NCBI GenBank assembly: GCA_002327725.1
Contig: DCXP01000044.1
Span: 56,713 to 91,345, forward strand
DNA length: 34,633 nt
Origin: Proteobacteria bacterium UBA2133
Lineage (GTDB): Bacteria > Pseudomonadota > Gammaproteobacteria > Arenicellales > UBA868
Direction: 5' to 3'
Shown: piece by piece, positions 14,920 to 23,337 of the stretch
Position numbering within the stretch: the first letter of the stretch is position 1
How the letters are laid out: every line of letters begins with the position of its first letter
Made by a program: the position numbers and the translations under genes
Notes under the pieces: model-generated
The model's input: the letters and a program-made list of their open reading frames with translations, nothing else
Database searches by the model: none
What the model was told of the DNA's origin: nothing

Positions 14920-15915
14920 ATGGAACTTGTCTGTCCGGCCGGCAGCCTGCAAGGCCTGAAGACTGCGATTGCGCACGGCGCAGACGCGGTCTATCTGGGT
15001 TTTCGCGACCCGACCAATGCGCGTCACTTCTCCGGCCTGAATTTTTCTACCGAGGCTGCCCGTGACGCAGTGGAATTTGCCCACGCCCGCAACCGGCGGG
15101 TCTTTATCGCACTCAACACCTTTCCCCAGGCGCATAACTGGAATACATGGCGCGATGCTGTGGATCGCGCTGCCGAACTCGACATTGATGCCCTGATCGT
15201 TGCCGATACCGGGGTAATGGACTACGCCTGTGAGCACTGGCCCCAATTGCGCCTGCACCTGTCGGTCCAGGCATCGGCGACCAGTGCTGAGGCGATTCGT
15301 TTTTTCCACGAGCGTTTTGACATCCACCGGGCAGTACTGCCGCGCGTGCTTTCGATTGCCCAGGTCCAGAGGGTCTGCGCCGACAGTCCGATTGAAACCG
15401 AGGTGTTCGGCTTTGGCAGCCTGTGCGTCATGGTCGAGGGCCGCTGCCTGCTGTCATCGTACGTGACCGGCAAGTCGCCTAACAACTTCGGCGCCTGCTC
15501 ACCCGGTGAATTTGTCCGCTGGACCGAAACCCAGGGCGGTCTTGAGGCGCGGCTGAACGGCATCCTGATTGACCGCTACAACGCGGACGAACACAGCGGC
15601 TATCCGACGGTCTGCAAGGGCCGTTACTGCGTCAACGGTCCCGCCGGCTATACCCTGGAGCAGCCGGTAAGCCTGAACAGCCTGCCCATCCTCCCCACGC
15701 TGGTCGACGCCGGCGTCAGCGCCATCAAGATCGAAGGACGCCAGCGCAGTCCGGCTTATGTCCGGCGCGTCACCGGGGTCTGGCGCGCGGCCATTGATTC
15801 GTGCCTCTCCGACCCCCGGGCATTCAAGCCGGAACCGGCCTGGATCGCCGAACTGTCAGCACTTTCGGAAGGAAGCCAGACGACGCTGGGCGCATTCAGC
15901 CGGTACTGGCAATGA
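14920..15915 (+). CDS. ubiU: UbiU, O2-independent ubiquinone hydroxylation protein (U32 peptidase-like)
   Basis: 331 aa. UbiU forms a complex with UbiV that hydroxylates the ubiquinone ring without O2 (prephenate is the reported oxygen donor). The N-terminus ELVCPAGSLQGLKTAIAHGADAVYLG is the U32-family start. The four [4Fe-4S] ligands fall at C169, C176, C193 and C232, the same numbers as in E. coli UbiU. The stop codon overlaps the ubiV ATG (ATGA), so the two are translationally coupled. Expression is probably anaerobic through the FNR-type box about 90 bases upstream. Confidence 0.93.
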   Translation: MELVCPAGSLQGLKTAIAHGADAVYLGFRDPTNARHFSGLNFSTEAARDAVEFAHARNRRVFIALNTFPQAHNWNTWRDAVDRAAELDIDALIVADTGVMDYACEHWPQLRLHLSVQASATSAEAIRFFHERFDIHRAVLPRVLSIAQVQRVCADSPIETEVFGFGSLCVMVEGRCLLSSYVTGKSPNNFGACSPGEFVRWTETQGGLEARLNGILIDRYNADEHSGYPTVCKGRYCVNGPAGYTLEQPVSLNSLPILPTLVDAGVSAIKIEGRQRSPAYVRRVTGVWRAAIDSCLSDPRAFKPEPAWIAELSALSEGSQTTLGAFSRYWQ

Positions 15916-16829
15916 GCGGGCGCCCACATCTGGCACTTGGCCCGGCGCCCTATTTCTGGGGCGAACCGGCACTCGTGGATTTTTACGATACGGCAGCCAA
16001 AAGCGTCTTCGATATGGTGTACCTTGGCGAAGTGGTCTGCGCCAAACGCCGCTCCTTTCCACTGGAGGGCTGGCTCGCCGTGGGCCGGGAACTGGCCGCG
16101 GCCGGAAAGACCGTCATTTTCTCAACGCTCGCACTGCTTGAGGCCGGATCGGAACTGGGGTTTCTCAAACGTCTGATCGCCAACGACGAGTTTATGATCG
16201 AGGCCAACGATATGGCGGCGGTGCAGCTTGTCCGCGGTCACCCGTTTGTTGCCGGGCCCACGCTGAATATTTATAACCCGCGCACCCTCGAGGTCCTCTA
16301 CGCCCAGGGCATGGTTCGCTGGCTGCCGCCCGTTGAACTCGGGGCGGGCACCTTCGCCGCATTGCATGAGACACGACCGGCAGGCGTGCAGACCGAACTG
16401 CCGGTCTGGGGCCGGATGCCGCTCGCCTGGTCTGCCCGCTGCTATACCGCCCGCCATCTCGATCTCGCCAAAGACCAGTGCGGGTTTCGCTGCAGCGATT
16501 ACCCTGACGGACTCCGGGTGCGTACCCAGGAAGACCAGGATTTTCTGGTCCTCAACGGCACCCAGGTCAGCTCCGCAGTCCGCTGCAACCTGCTTGAACA
16601 TCTGCCGCAGATGCTCACACTCGGAGTCGAAGTACTGCGCCTTGCAGCCGATCACAAAGCGGTATTTGAGGTCGCGGCCCTGGTTCGCGACGTCATCGAT
16701 CAGCAACGCTCGGCAAGCGAGGCTTACCGGCAAGCGGCCGAACTCACCACCGATGACTGTTCTGACGGCTACTGGATCGGCCAGCCCGGCATAAGCCGTG
16801 CGGCGGCCGGGGAGAACGCTCAGCCTTGA
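15912..16829 (+). CDS. ubiV: UbiV, O2-independent ubiquinone hydroxylation protein (U32 peptidase-like)
   Basis: 305 aa, partner of UbiU. The start at 15912 (ATG within ATGA of the ubiU stop) gives MSGRPHLALGPAPYFW, matching the UbiV N-terminus; a longer open frame inside ubiU is rejected. Cluster cysteines C43, C177, C190 and C194 keep the 13- and 4-residue spacing of the E. coli ligands. The stop codon overlaps the ubiD TTG start. It acts in the cytoplasm on a lipid intermediate bound by UbiT-type proteins. Confidence 0.93.
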   Translation: MSGRPHLALGPAPYFWGEPALVDFYDTAAKSVFDMVYLGEVVCAKRRSFPLEGWLAVGRELAAAGKTVIFSTLALLEAGSELGFLKRLIANDEFMIEANDMAAVQLVRGHPFVAGPTLNIYNPRTLEVLYAQGMVRWLPPVELGAGTFAALHETRPAGVQTELPVWGRMPLAWSARCYTARHLDLAKDQCGFRCSDYPDGLRVRTQEDQDFLVLNGTQVSSAVRCNLLEHLPQMLTLGVEVLRLAADHKAVFEVAALVRDVIDQQRSASEAYRQAAELTTDDCSDGYWIGQPGISRAAAGENAQP

Positions 16830-18316
16830 CCACGCCGGCTGTTACCTACAGCGACCTGCGCGGATACCTGCGCGCCCTTGAGGATGCCGGGCAGCTCAAG
16901 CGCGTCAGCGCCCCGGTCAGTCCGGCCCTGGAGGTAACCGATCTATGCCACCGCAGCCTCTGTGCCAAGGGGCCGGCGCTGTGGTTTGAGCACCTCGAGG
17001 GCCACTCCATGCAGATGGTCGGCAACCTGTTCGGCACGCGCGAGCGGATTGCCATGGCCATCGGCAGACGCGCTCGCGACCTGCAGAAACTCGGGGAGGA
17101 ACTCGTCCGCTTCCGCCGGCCGCAGGTGCCATCCAACTTAAGCGAAGCCATCGACAGCCTGCCGGAGATCGCCCGGCTGCGCGATGTCAATCCCCGGATG
17201 ATCGCCACCCCGCCCTGTCAGGAGGTGATCTGCGAGGGCCGCGCGGTCGACCTTGCGACACTGCCGATTCAGACCTGCTGGCCGGAAGATGCCGGACCCC
17301 TTCTGACCTTCGGAATTGTCATCACCCGCGGACCTCACCAGCAGAGACTGAATCTCGGAATCTACCGGCAGCAGGTGATCGGCCGCGACCGGCTCATTAT
17401 GCGCTGGCTGCCGCACCGCGGCGGTGCCACCGATTTTCGTGACTGGTGCCAGGCTCGCCCCGGAGAACCCTTTCCGGCCGCCGTCGCCATCGGTGCCGAC
17501 CCGGCAACGATTCTGGCGGCAGTGACCCCGGTACCGGACACCCTTTCCGAGTACCGTTTTGCCGGACTGCTCCGGGGGAGGCCGACCGAAGTGGCAGAGT
17601 GCCTCTCTCACGATCTTCAGGTACCGGCGCGTGCGGAGATCGTACTGGAAGGTTTCGTGCTGCCCGATGAAACCGCCGCAGAAGGGCCCTTCGGCGACCA
17701 CACGGGCTATTACAATGCCGTTGAGGAATTCCCGGTGTTCCAGGTGACCCGGATCACGCACCGCCGTGATCCGCTCTATCACGCCACCTACATGGGAAAA
17801 CCCCCCGAAGATGAGCCTTCCGTTCTGGCGGAAGCGCTCAACGATGTATTCGTACCCCTGCTGCGCGAGCAGTTCCCCGAGGTTCTGGACTTCTACCTGC
17901 CGCCCGAGGCCTGCTCCTATCGCACCGCCGTCATCAGCATCCGCAAACAGTATCCCGGTCACGCCCGGCGGATCATGATGGGCCTGTGGTCCACCCTGCG
18001 ACAGTTCAGTTATACCAAGTTCATTATTGTGACCGATGGCGATATCGATGTGCGCGACTGGCAATCCGTCTGGTGGGCGCTCAGTACCCGGGTTGACCCC
18101 GTGCGCGACACCGTTCTGATTGATAACACCCCGGTTGACTACCTGGACTTCGCCAGTCCGCGGTCGGGCCTGGGCTCGAAAATGGGAATTGACGCAACCG
18201 ACAAGTGGCCACAGGAAAGCCCCCGGCAATGGGGCCGGCCTATCACGCAGTCAGCGGCGGTACGAAGACGGACCGAAGCGATCTGGGCCGAACTGATGAG
18301 CCCTTCCGGGGATTAG
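16826..18316 (+). CDS. ubiD: UbiD, 4-hydroxy-3-polyprenylbenzoate decarboxylase
   Basis: 496 aa, nearly the same length as E. coli UbiD (497). It is a prenyl-FMN-dependent decarboxylase of the ubiquinone ring. YSDLRGYLRALEDAGQLKRV is the usual N-terminus, and AEGPFGDHTGYYN carries the catalytic/metal-binding region. The start is a TTG that overlaps the ubiV stop (TTGA); no ATG nearby would preserve the N-terminal domain. The last bases overlap the convergent ubiT stop codon. No UbiX (prenyl-FMN supplier) is in the window. The paralogous family includes other aromatic decarboxylases, but the operon context supports UbiD. Confidence 0.92.
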   Translation: MTTPAVTYSDLRGYLRALEDAGQLKRVSAPVSPALEVTDLCHRSLCAKGPALWFEHLEGHSMQMVGNLFGTRERIAMAIGRRARDLQKLGEELVRFRRPQVPSNLSEAIDSLPEIARLRDVNPRMIATPPCQEVICEGRAVDLATLPIQTCWPEDAGPLLTFGIVITRGPHQQRLNLGIYRQQVIGRDRLIMRWLPHRGGATDFRDWCQARPGEPFPAAVAIGADPATILAAVTPVPDTLSEYRFAGLLRGRPTEVAECLSHDLQVPARAEIVLEGFVLPDETAAEGPFGDHTGYYNAVEEFPVFQVTRITHRRDPLYHATYMGKPPEDEPSVLAEALNDVFVPLLREQFPEVLDFYLPPEACSYRTAVISIRKQYPGHARRIMMGLWSTLRQFSYTKFIIVTDGDIDVRDWQSVWWALSTRVDPVRDTVLIDNTPVDYLDFASPRSGLGSKMGIDATDKWPQESPRQWGRPITQSAAVRRRTEAIWAELMSPSGD

Positions 18317-18921
18317 CCTGCACCCGGGCGCCGCGCCCCGCTCTCCAGCCAGTAGACGATGGGATCACACAGCACCAGCAACCGTGTCAGCACGCTGGGC
18401 AGGCGGGACGGGTCTACCTGGTCCAGCACGTTTTTCACCTGCAGGCCGAGGTCGGTATCACCGCCCATCATCAACTCGCGCCGGAAAAACAGGGTGTCGG
18501 GATCCTCGCGCTGACTGAGCAGGGCGATAAAGCCGCTGAGCCGTGCCGAGACGCTCGCGTCGGCCTGGCGGCCGTGCGCGCTCACCAGACGACCGCCGCG
18601 CATGCCGATGGCAAGGCGAACCGGGGTATCGCGCAGAATGACCTCGAAAACACGGCCTTTGAGAAAATCCAGTTCCCCGGCCTCGCGTTCATAAGCAAGC
18701 AGGAAATTCAACAGGTTTGCGAGCGCGGCTGACAGCGGCGCCTGCGGCAGCACCGCAAAGGGCACAAACAGCAGCGCCGGATTGGGGCGGCAGACCGGGC
18801 GAAAATCAGACAGGTTCACGAAGATCAGTGTGGAACAATCGTCCCACAGCCTGCACTGATCCAGGTCAAGTCGCTGCAACAGCAGTGACAGAAAATGTGC
18901 CGCGCTTTCCGGGTAACACAT
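18313..18921 (-). CDS. ubiT: UbiT, SCP2-domain lipid-binding protein for anaerobic ubiquinone synthesis
   Basis: About 202 aa from the ATG at 18921. The core (GELDFLKGRVFEVILRD, ADASVSARLSGFIALLSQ, DPDTLFFRRELMMGGDTDLG, LQVKNVLDQV) follows E. coli UbiT closely. UbiT binds isoprenoid quinone intermediates and supplies them to UbiUV. The start is unsure: the first ~35 residues look unlike UbiT, there is no clear Shine-Dalgarno sequence, and a GTG at 18819 would give 168 aa, closer to the 174 of E. coli. Its TAA and the TAG of ubiD share bases on opposite strands. A 26-base stretch (18774-18799) recurs exactly at 23965-23990. Confidence 0.87.
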   Translation of the reverse strand: MCYPESAAHFLSLLLQRLDLDQCRLWDDCSTLIFVNLSDFRPVCRPNPALLFVPFAVLPQAPLSAALANLLNFLLAYEREAGELDFLKGRVFEVILRDTPVRLAIGMRGGRLVSAHGRQADASVSARLSGFIALLSQREDPDTLFFRRELMMGGDTDLGLQVKNVLDQVDPSRLPSVLTRLLVLCDPIVYWLESGARRPGAG

Positions 18922-18940
18922 TCGACTCAGGTGGACAACT

Positions 18941-18968
18941 TTGGTCACCGCACCCGGAAAAGTATACT
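18941..18968 (+). promoter_or_regulatory. Candidate sigma-70 promoter of the hemerythrin operon
   Basis: A weak -35 TTGGTC (18941-18946) is followed after 16 bases by TATACT (18963-18968), five of six matches to the -10 consensus. The start site would be near 18975, immediately before a dyad at 18978-18997. Confidence 0.45.
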
Positions 18969-18977
18969 TAAGCAGGA

Positions 18978-18997
18978 AGGTGTTGGCCCTGACACCT
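18978..18997. promoter_or_regulatory. Candidate operator dyad over the hemerythrin transcription start
   Basis: AGGTGT and ACACCT (6+6, 8-base spacer) lie just downstream of the inferred start site. This is a repressor-like position, though a leader hairpin is equally possible. The binding protein is unknown. Confidence 0.4.
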
Positions 18998-19075
18998 GGG
19001 ACCGGGAGGTTCGCTAACTCGGTCTCGCCGTAAGGTCGCCGTCCCGCTACCGTTACTAGATACCAGAGAGTGTTC

Positions 19076-19507
19076 ATGACAACTATCACAGACATTATGG
19101 CCGAATCCCACGCGGGTTGCGATGAACTGCTCGCCAGGGCGGAAAATCTCGCGGCCGGTGAGGACTGGCGGAATCTGACCGAGGTATTCGACGCCTTTGT
19201 TGTGGCCACCGAAAAGCATTTCAGCAATGAAGAAAATATCCTGTTCCCGAAAACAGAGGGAATACTGCCACCCGGCGGGCCGGTGGAAGTCATGAAATTC
19301 GAACACCGGCAGATGCGTGATCTGATCGCAAACCTGCGAGAACAGTTGAGCGAACAGGATCAAACCGGATTCCTCGGCGAGATTGAGACCCTGCTGATCC
19401 TGATGCAACAGCACAATATGAAGGAAGAGCAGATTCTCTATCCAATGCTTGATCAGATTTTGAGCGACGAGGTAGACCCACTGGTACAGCAGATGGACCT
19501 GACTTGA
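19076..19507 (+). CDS. Hemerythrin HHE-domain protein
   Basis: 143 aa, a single four-helix HHE domain binding a non-haem di-iron site. Ligand residues are visible in SHAGCDELL, KHFSNEENILFP, FEHRQMRDLI and QQHNMKEEQILYP. In proteobacteria such proteins bind O2 or NO, or serve Fe-S repair. The ATG at 19076 is preferred over a GTG two codons upstream. The stop overlaps the next gene's TTG start (TTGA). It is the first gene of a four-gene operon whose content suggests nitrosative or oxygen stress at the aerobic/anaerobic switch. Confidence 0.88.
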   Translation: MTTITDIMAESHAGCDELLARAENLAAGEDWRNLTEVFDAFVVATEKHFSNEENILFPKTEGILPPGGPVEVMKFEHRQMRDLIANLREQLSEQDQTGFLGEIETLLILMQQHNMKEEQILYPMLDQILSDEVDPLVQQMDLT

Positions 19508-19803
19508 ACGAACCTGAATGCGACTACCTCGATGTCAGTGGTATGCCCGCGCCGGAACCGCTGCACCAGGCCCTCATCGCCGTTGAGAGACTGTCTCCAG
19601 GCCGGTTTATTCACTTTCACCATCGACAGTACCCACGCCTGCTGTTCGAACAGCTTGAAAGAAGGGGCTTTGACAGCGCTACACGGCACGGTCCGGACGG
19701 TAGCTGTGAGGTGTTTATCTGGGCAATCGATGATCCTGTGGCGCGTCAGAAGGCACTGACAAGAGCTGCTTCATATCCGCCCTGGAAAACCGGCGAACGA
19801 TAG
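19504..19803 (+). CDS. DUF2249 family protein
   Basis: 99 aa. LDVSGMPAPEPLHQALIAVERLSPG, continuing into FIHFHHRQYPRLLFEQLERRGF, is the DUF2249 pattern (description split at the join). The fold is TusA-like and the biochemical role unknown. Members often sit beside hemerythrins and nitric-oxide-related membrane proteins. The TTG start within TTGA of the hemerythrin stop gives the full domain; an ATG 13 codons later would cut into it. Two bases separate its stop from the GTG of the next gene. Confidence 0.8.
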   Translation: MNEPECDYLDVSGMPAPEPLHQALIAVERLSPGRFIHFHHRQYPRLLFEQLERRGFDSATRHGPDGSCEVFIWAIDDPVARQKALTRAASYPPWKTGER

Positions 19804-19805
19804 CC

Positions 19806-21101
19806 GTGAACACTGCGCAGCTCTCGCTAGAGCAAACGCCACCGCTTGCTGTTCCGCTTCGTTTCATGCTTGCCGCGCCTTTTCTTGCAGTATTGGCCGG
19901 CGTGGTTTTTCTCTTTTATCCGGAAGCGCTGGTCAATCGGGGGACTCCGGCGGCACTCGCCATCACTCACCTGGTGACACTGGGTTTCATCTCCATGGTG
20001 ATGGCCGGCGCCCTGCAGCAACTCCTGCCTGTGCTGGCGGGGGTCAAACTTCAGAAACCGAATCTATTCAGCCTGATGCTCTTTCTGGGCGTGCTTTCCG
20101 GCACACTGCTTCTGTGTGGCGGCTTTCTCTGGCTGATGCCCGTGCTGCTCGCCTGCGGGGCTGCCATTGTCATGGCCTCCTGTCTGTTCCTGATAGTCTC
20201 TGTGCTGATCGCACTGCTTCGATCTGACGCATCGAGACATATCACGGTAGGGATGAAGCTGGCGCTGCTCGCCTTTACCGTGACACTTGGCCTTGGCGGC
20301 TGGCTCGCGGCTGGCTATTCAGTTCCTGCGGTACCCCTTGACCGGCAGCTGACAGGGCTGCATCTGCAGTGGGGGATTCTCGGCTGGACCGGCCTGCTGG
20401 TGATTACCGTTTCCTACCAGGTTGTACCCATGTTTCAGGTCACACCAAAGTACCCGAGTGTGGTCCGTTCCTGCCTGTCATCGGTGATATTGATGGCGTT
20501 GATTCTGATCATGCTCAATCACTTTCTCGTTGGCTCGCGCTGGACAGCGCTTGTGCTTGAAGCAGTCCTGCTTGTTGCTTTCACCGGCTATGCAGGTCTG
20601 ACTTTGCGCCTGCAACAACTCAGACGTCGAAAAGTGCCTGATGTCACCCTCGATTACTGGCGGGTCGGCCTGATCGCGCTGATACTGGCGTTTGCGGTAG
20701 CAAGCCTGGATGAAGCAATCCCGGGGTTGCGGGGGATGAAACCCCTCATGGGCATTCTGTTTATTGCCGGGTTCGCCATGTCGGTCATTAACGGCATGCT
20801 CTATAAGATCGTACCCTTTCTGGTCTGGCTGCATCTGACAAACGCCGTCGACATGCGTAACCGGTGGCACTTGAAGATTCCCAACATGAAACAGATCATC
20901 CCTGAACAGCATGCCAGGCATCAATTCAGGCTGCATCTGGGCGCCTTGCTGACCGTCGTGCTGTCGATCTGGCTGAACCCTCTGTCGAGCGTGGCATCAC
21001 TGCTGTTTATCGGGTCAAATTCGTATCTCGCTTACAACCTGAGCCGCGGCGTGCTTGTGTATAAAAGGGTTGCTGCACAGGCGCCTGAAAGTGAACACTG
21101 A
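19806..21101 (+). CDS. Twelve-helix membrane protein, haem-copper oxidase subunit I-like / NnrS-like
   Basis: 431 aa with about 12 hydrophobic helices. Conserved-looking histidines lie at helix ends: ITHLVTLGFISMVMAGALQQ, GLHLQWGILGWTG and VPFLVWLHLTN. This pattern recalls proteins annotated as cytochrome c/quinol oxidase subunit I-like or NnrS, which bind haem (NnrS also copper) in denitrifiers. Too few histidines are spaced for a full haem-copper site, so enzymatic NO or O2 reduction is not claimed. The start is GTG, tightly coupled to the DUF2249 gene. Its tail overlaps the start of a small cysteine-rich gene by 11 bases. Confidence 0.75.
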   Translation: MNTAQLSLEQTPPLAVPLRFMLAAPFLAVLAGVVFLFYPEALVNRGTPAALAITHLVTLGFISMVMAGALQQLLPVLAGVKLQKPNLFSLMLFLGVLSGTLLLCGGFLWLMPVLLACGAAIVMASCLFLIVSVLIALLRSDASRHITVGMKLALLAFTVTLGLGGWLAAGYSVPAVPLDRQLTGLHLQWGILGWTGLLVITVSYQVVPMFQVTPKYPSVVRSCLSSVILMALILIMLNHFLVGSRWTALVLEAVLLVAFTGYAGLTLRLQQLRRRKVPDVTLDYWRVGLIALILAFAVASLDEAIPGLRGMKPLMGILFIAGFAMSVINGMLYKIVPFLVWLHLTNAVDMRNRWHLKIPNMKQIIPEQHARHQFRLHLGALLTVVLSIWLNPLSSVASLLFIGSNSYLAYNLSRGVLVYKRVAAQAPESEH

Positions 21102-21285
21102 CGCGAGCGAAACCGCTGGCCCGGTTTGCGGCTGTTTTGAGATTTCGGCCAGTCAGTACCGCGGAGCGCCTGACCCTTCCACCGTGGGCTGCGAGCGTGT
21201 CGGGAAAAGCCCTTACTGCAGGACCCTGTGCGACCCTGCCAAGAACTGCTTCGCCGTGGGCGGCAGTCTGTACTGCTCGGAGTGA
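21091..21285 (+). CDS. Small cysteine-rich protein
   Basis: 64 aa with seven cysteines: CGC near the N-terminus, GCERV, then YC-x2-LC-x5-C and a final YC. The GTG start overlaps the end of the membrane-protein gene by 11 bases, which argues that it is a real, coupled gene rather than a chance frame. The family was not recognised; metal or Fe-S binding is plausible. A terminator-like hairpin follows 12 bases after the stop. Confidence 0.55.
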   Translation: MNTDASETAGPVCGCFEISASQYRGAPDPSTVGCERVGKSPYCRTLCDPAKNCFAVGGSLYCSE

Positions 21286-21296
21286 CATCGTTCAAG

Positions 21297-21319
21297 GTCC
21301 GGTTGGGGCCGGACGTTTT
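21297..21319 (+). terminator. Intrinsic terminator of the hemerythrin operon
   Basis: GTCCGG and CCGGAC form a 6-bp stem around a TTGGGG loop, followed by GTTTT. It lies between the cysteine-rich gene and the convergent sufE-like gene. Confidence 0.5.
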
Positions 21320-21351
21320 CCGGCAAGCGGGGTGACAGTAAAGGGGGCGCG

Positions 21352-21783
21352 TTAAGCCCGGCTTTCTTCGACCGCCGCCACCTGGCGTTTGACCCGCTGC
21401 ACCATCGCGTAGACGCCGACATGCCGGCTGGGACTGAGATGCTCAAACAGGCCGAGTTTTTCGAACTCTGCGTCCGCGTCAAACCCACCGATCTCGTTGG
21501 CAGATTTGCCGCTGAACATCGCCATCAGGATGGCGACCACGCCTTTCACGGTTGAGGTGTCACAGTCGCCGCGAAAGGTGAAAATCCCATCACCATCACG
21601 GATGGCCCGGATATAAACGGTACTCATGCACTCGGGAACGAGGTAAAGTTCAACGCGTTCGTCATCCGGATACGGCGGCAGTTTCTCTCCGAGCTCAGTG
21701 ATGAAGTGATACCGCGCATCCCAATCCTGCAGGAATTCAAAGGCTTCCACCACACGGGGATAATCAATCGGGAAAGAATCCAT
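21352..21783 (-). CDS. sufE: SufE-like cysteine desulfurase activator
   Basis: 143 aa, the usual SufE length (138 in E. coli). SufE takes persulfide sulfur from SufS for Fe-S cluster assembly. The sulfur-accepting cysteine is in VPECMSTVYIRA, at the place of GCQSQV in E. coli, and the C-terminal LFEHLSPSRHVGVYAMVQRV matches the family's LTPSR-x-GLxAM segment. The ATG at 21783 gives a normal N-terminus; the frame is open further upstream to the MFS start, but that part is not family-like. No SufS or other suf gene is nearby. Confidence 0.85.
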   Translation of the reverse strand: MDSFPIDYPRVVEAFEFLQDWDARYHFITELGEKLPPYPDDERVELYLVPECMSTVYIRAIRDGDGIFTFRGDCDTSTVKGVVAILMAMFSGKSANEIGGFDADAEFEKLGLFEHLSPSRHVGVYAMVQRVKRQVAAVEESRA

Positions 21784-21931
21784 ACGGGTTGCAGGGTATT
21801 CGTGAAACCGGCGACTGCGGTTGCCGCGAATTATATCGTCGTGCCTTCGTAATGACGGAACTCGCCGTTGACAGGTATTATCATGATTTCGCGAGCCGGC
21901 CTGATCTGCGTCGAAACCCTGATCCGTTGTT

Positions 21932-23158
21932 ATGGAGCCCACTGACTACCGTCTGAGCGCAAAGCGATGGCAGACGCCCCTGGTGGTACTGCTCGGGGGT
22001 TGCCTGATCTCACTGATCGGTTTTGGCGCGCGCTCGAGCTATGGCCTGTATCTCGGGCCCGTGACCGCGGAGCTCGGCTGGTCACGCGAGACCTTTGCCC
22101 TGGCGATGGCGCTGCAGAACCTGTTCTGGGGGCTTTGCCTGCCTTTTGCCGGAATGCTGGCCGACCGCTACGGGCCGGTGTGGGTAATCGGCCTGGGCGC
22201 CATCATCTATGCGGCGGGAACATTCGGCGTCACGGCCGCCGATACCGCATTGGGGCTTCATCTGACCGGGGGTGTGCTGGTGGGCACCGGGGTGGCCTTC
22301 ACTTCTTTTTCCCTGGCGACGGCGGCCATGGTCAGAGTGGTCGGGATCGAGCGCCGCTCATTTGTCATCGGAATCTGTACCGCGGCCGGTTCGGTGGGAC
22401 AGGTCCTGTATTCGCCCGTTACCCAGGGAATGATCAGCGGCTATGGATGGCCGAGCGCATTGATCGTCACCGGGATTTCGGTCTGTGTCATTCTGCCTCT
22501 GGCATTTACGCTGCCGGGTGACCCGCGCGTGCGCCACGAGAATGTGGTGCACACCGATAGCGCGGGTGCCATTCGCGAGGCATTCGCACACCGCGGCTTT
22601 CTGCTGCTGACCGCGGGCTTTTTTGTCTGCGGCTTCCACGTCGCTTTCATTACGGTTCACCTGCCGATCTATGTCTCCGACCTCAGGCTGGACCCGATGG
22701 TGGGGGCGCTTGCGATCTCGCTGATCGGCATCTTCAATATCTTCGGTTCACTGCTCTCGGGCGCGTTCGGCCAGAGGTTCAGCAAGAAACTGGGCCTGAG
22801 CGGCATCTACGCGCTGCGGGCACTGGTGCTGCTGATCTTTCTGCTGTCGCCCAAAACCACCGAAGTGATCTACCTGTTTGCAGCCACGATGGGCCTCTTG
22901 TGGCTGTCGACCGTACCGCTGACGGCCGGGCTGGTGGCGCAGGTATTCGGCATCCGCTACATGGCCACGCTTTACGGTTTTGTATTCTTAAGCCATCAGA
23001 TCGGCAGTTTTATCGGAGTCTGGATGGGTGGATACATCCACGATGTCACGGGTTCCTATGACCTGATGTGGCAGGCCGGCATCGGGCTCGGACTGGTCGC
23101 TGCCGTGATCCACCTGCCGATTGACGAGGCTCCGGTGGCAAGGCTGCGCGAGACCTGA
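21932..23158 (+). CDS. Major facilitator superfamily permease
   Basis: 408 aa with 12 predicted membrane helices. GARSSYGLYLGPVTAELGW, the loop 2-3 motif GMLADRYG and the inner IGIFNIFGSLLSGAFGQRFS are typical of monocarboxylate/oxalate-type MFS carriers. The substrate is unknown. It is divergent from the sufE-like gene; the ATG lacks a clear Shine-Dalgarno sequence, so the exact start could be a few codons later. Confidence 0.85.
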   Translation: MEPTDYRLSAKRWQTPLVVLLGGCLISLIGFGARSSYGLYLGPVTAELGWSRETFALAMALQNLFWGLCLPFAGMLADRYGPVWVIGLGAIIYAAGTFGVTAADTALGLHLTGGVLVGTGVAFTSFSLATAAMVRVVGIERRSFVIGICTAAGSVGQVLYSPVTQGMISGYGWPSALIVTGISVCVILPLAFTLPGDPRVRHENVVHTDSAGAIREAFAHRGFLLLTAGFFVCGFHVAFITVHLPIYVSDLRLDPMVGALAISLIGIFNIFGSLLSGAFGQRFSKKLGLSGIYALRALVLLIFLLSPKTTEVIYLFAATMGLLWLSTVPLTAGLVAQVFGIRYMATLYGFVFLSHQIGSFIGVWMGGYIHDVTGSYDLMWQAGIGLGLVAAVIHLPIDEAPVARLRET

Positions 23159-23337
23159 TCCCGCTCGCCTTCAGGAATGCCCGGCCATCCGCGGCCGGCC
23201 CGGACCGGCTTCGTCAGCCGGTCCCGGTTCCGTCAGAAAGTCACCGCGTGAGCAGGATAAGGTGTGGCCGGGCGTTCAGGGTATTGATCATTACGGTGAA
23301 TTGGCGCACAGTAACGTTCATCCAGTCCGGAGGAGCG

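Noticed and set aside
15801..15911. Upstream extension of the ubiV frame
   Set aside because: The extra residues lie in the coding sequence of ubiU and are unlike UbiV. The ATGA overlap gives the family N-terminus.
17138..18229. Long minus-strand open frame inside ubiD (363 codons)
   Set aside because: It lies wholly antisense to a well-conserved ubiD and shows no family pattern. It is a GC-rich shadow frame, as are the antisense frames over the peroxidase, radical SAM and stress-protein genes.
19806..21101. Calling the 12-helix protein a nitric oxide reductase or terminal oxidase
   Set aside because: The six-histidine pattern of haem-copper oxidase subunit I is not present. Only a distant resemblance is supported.
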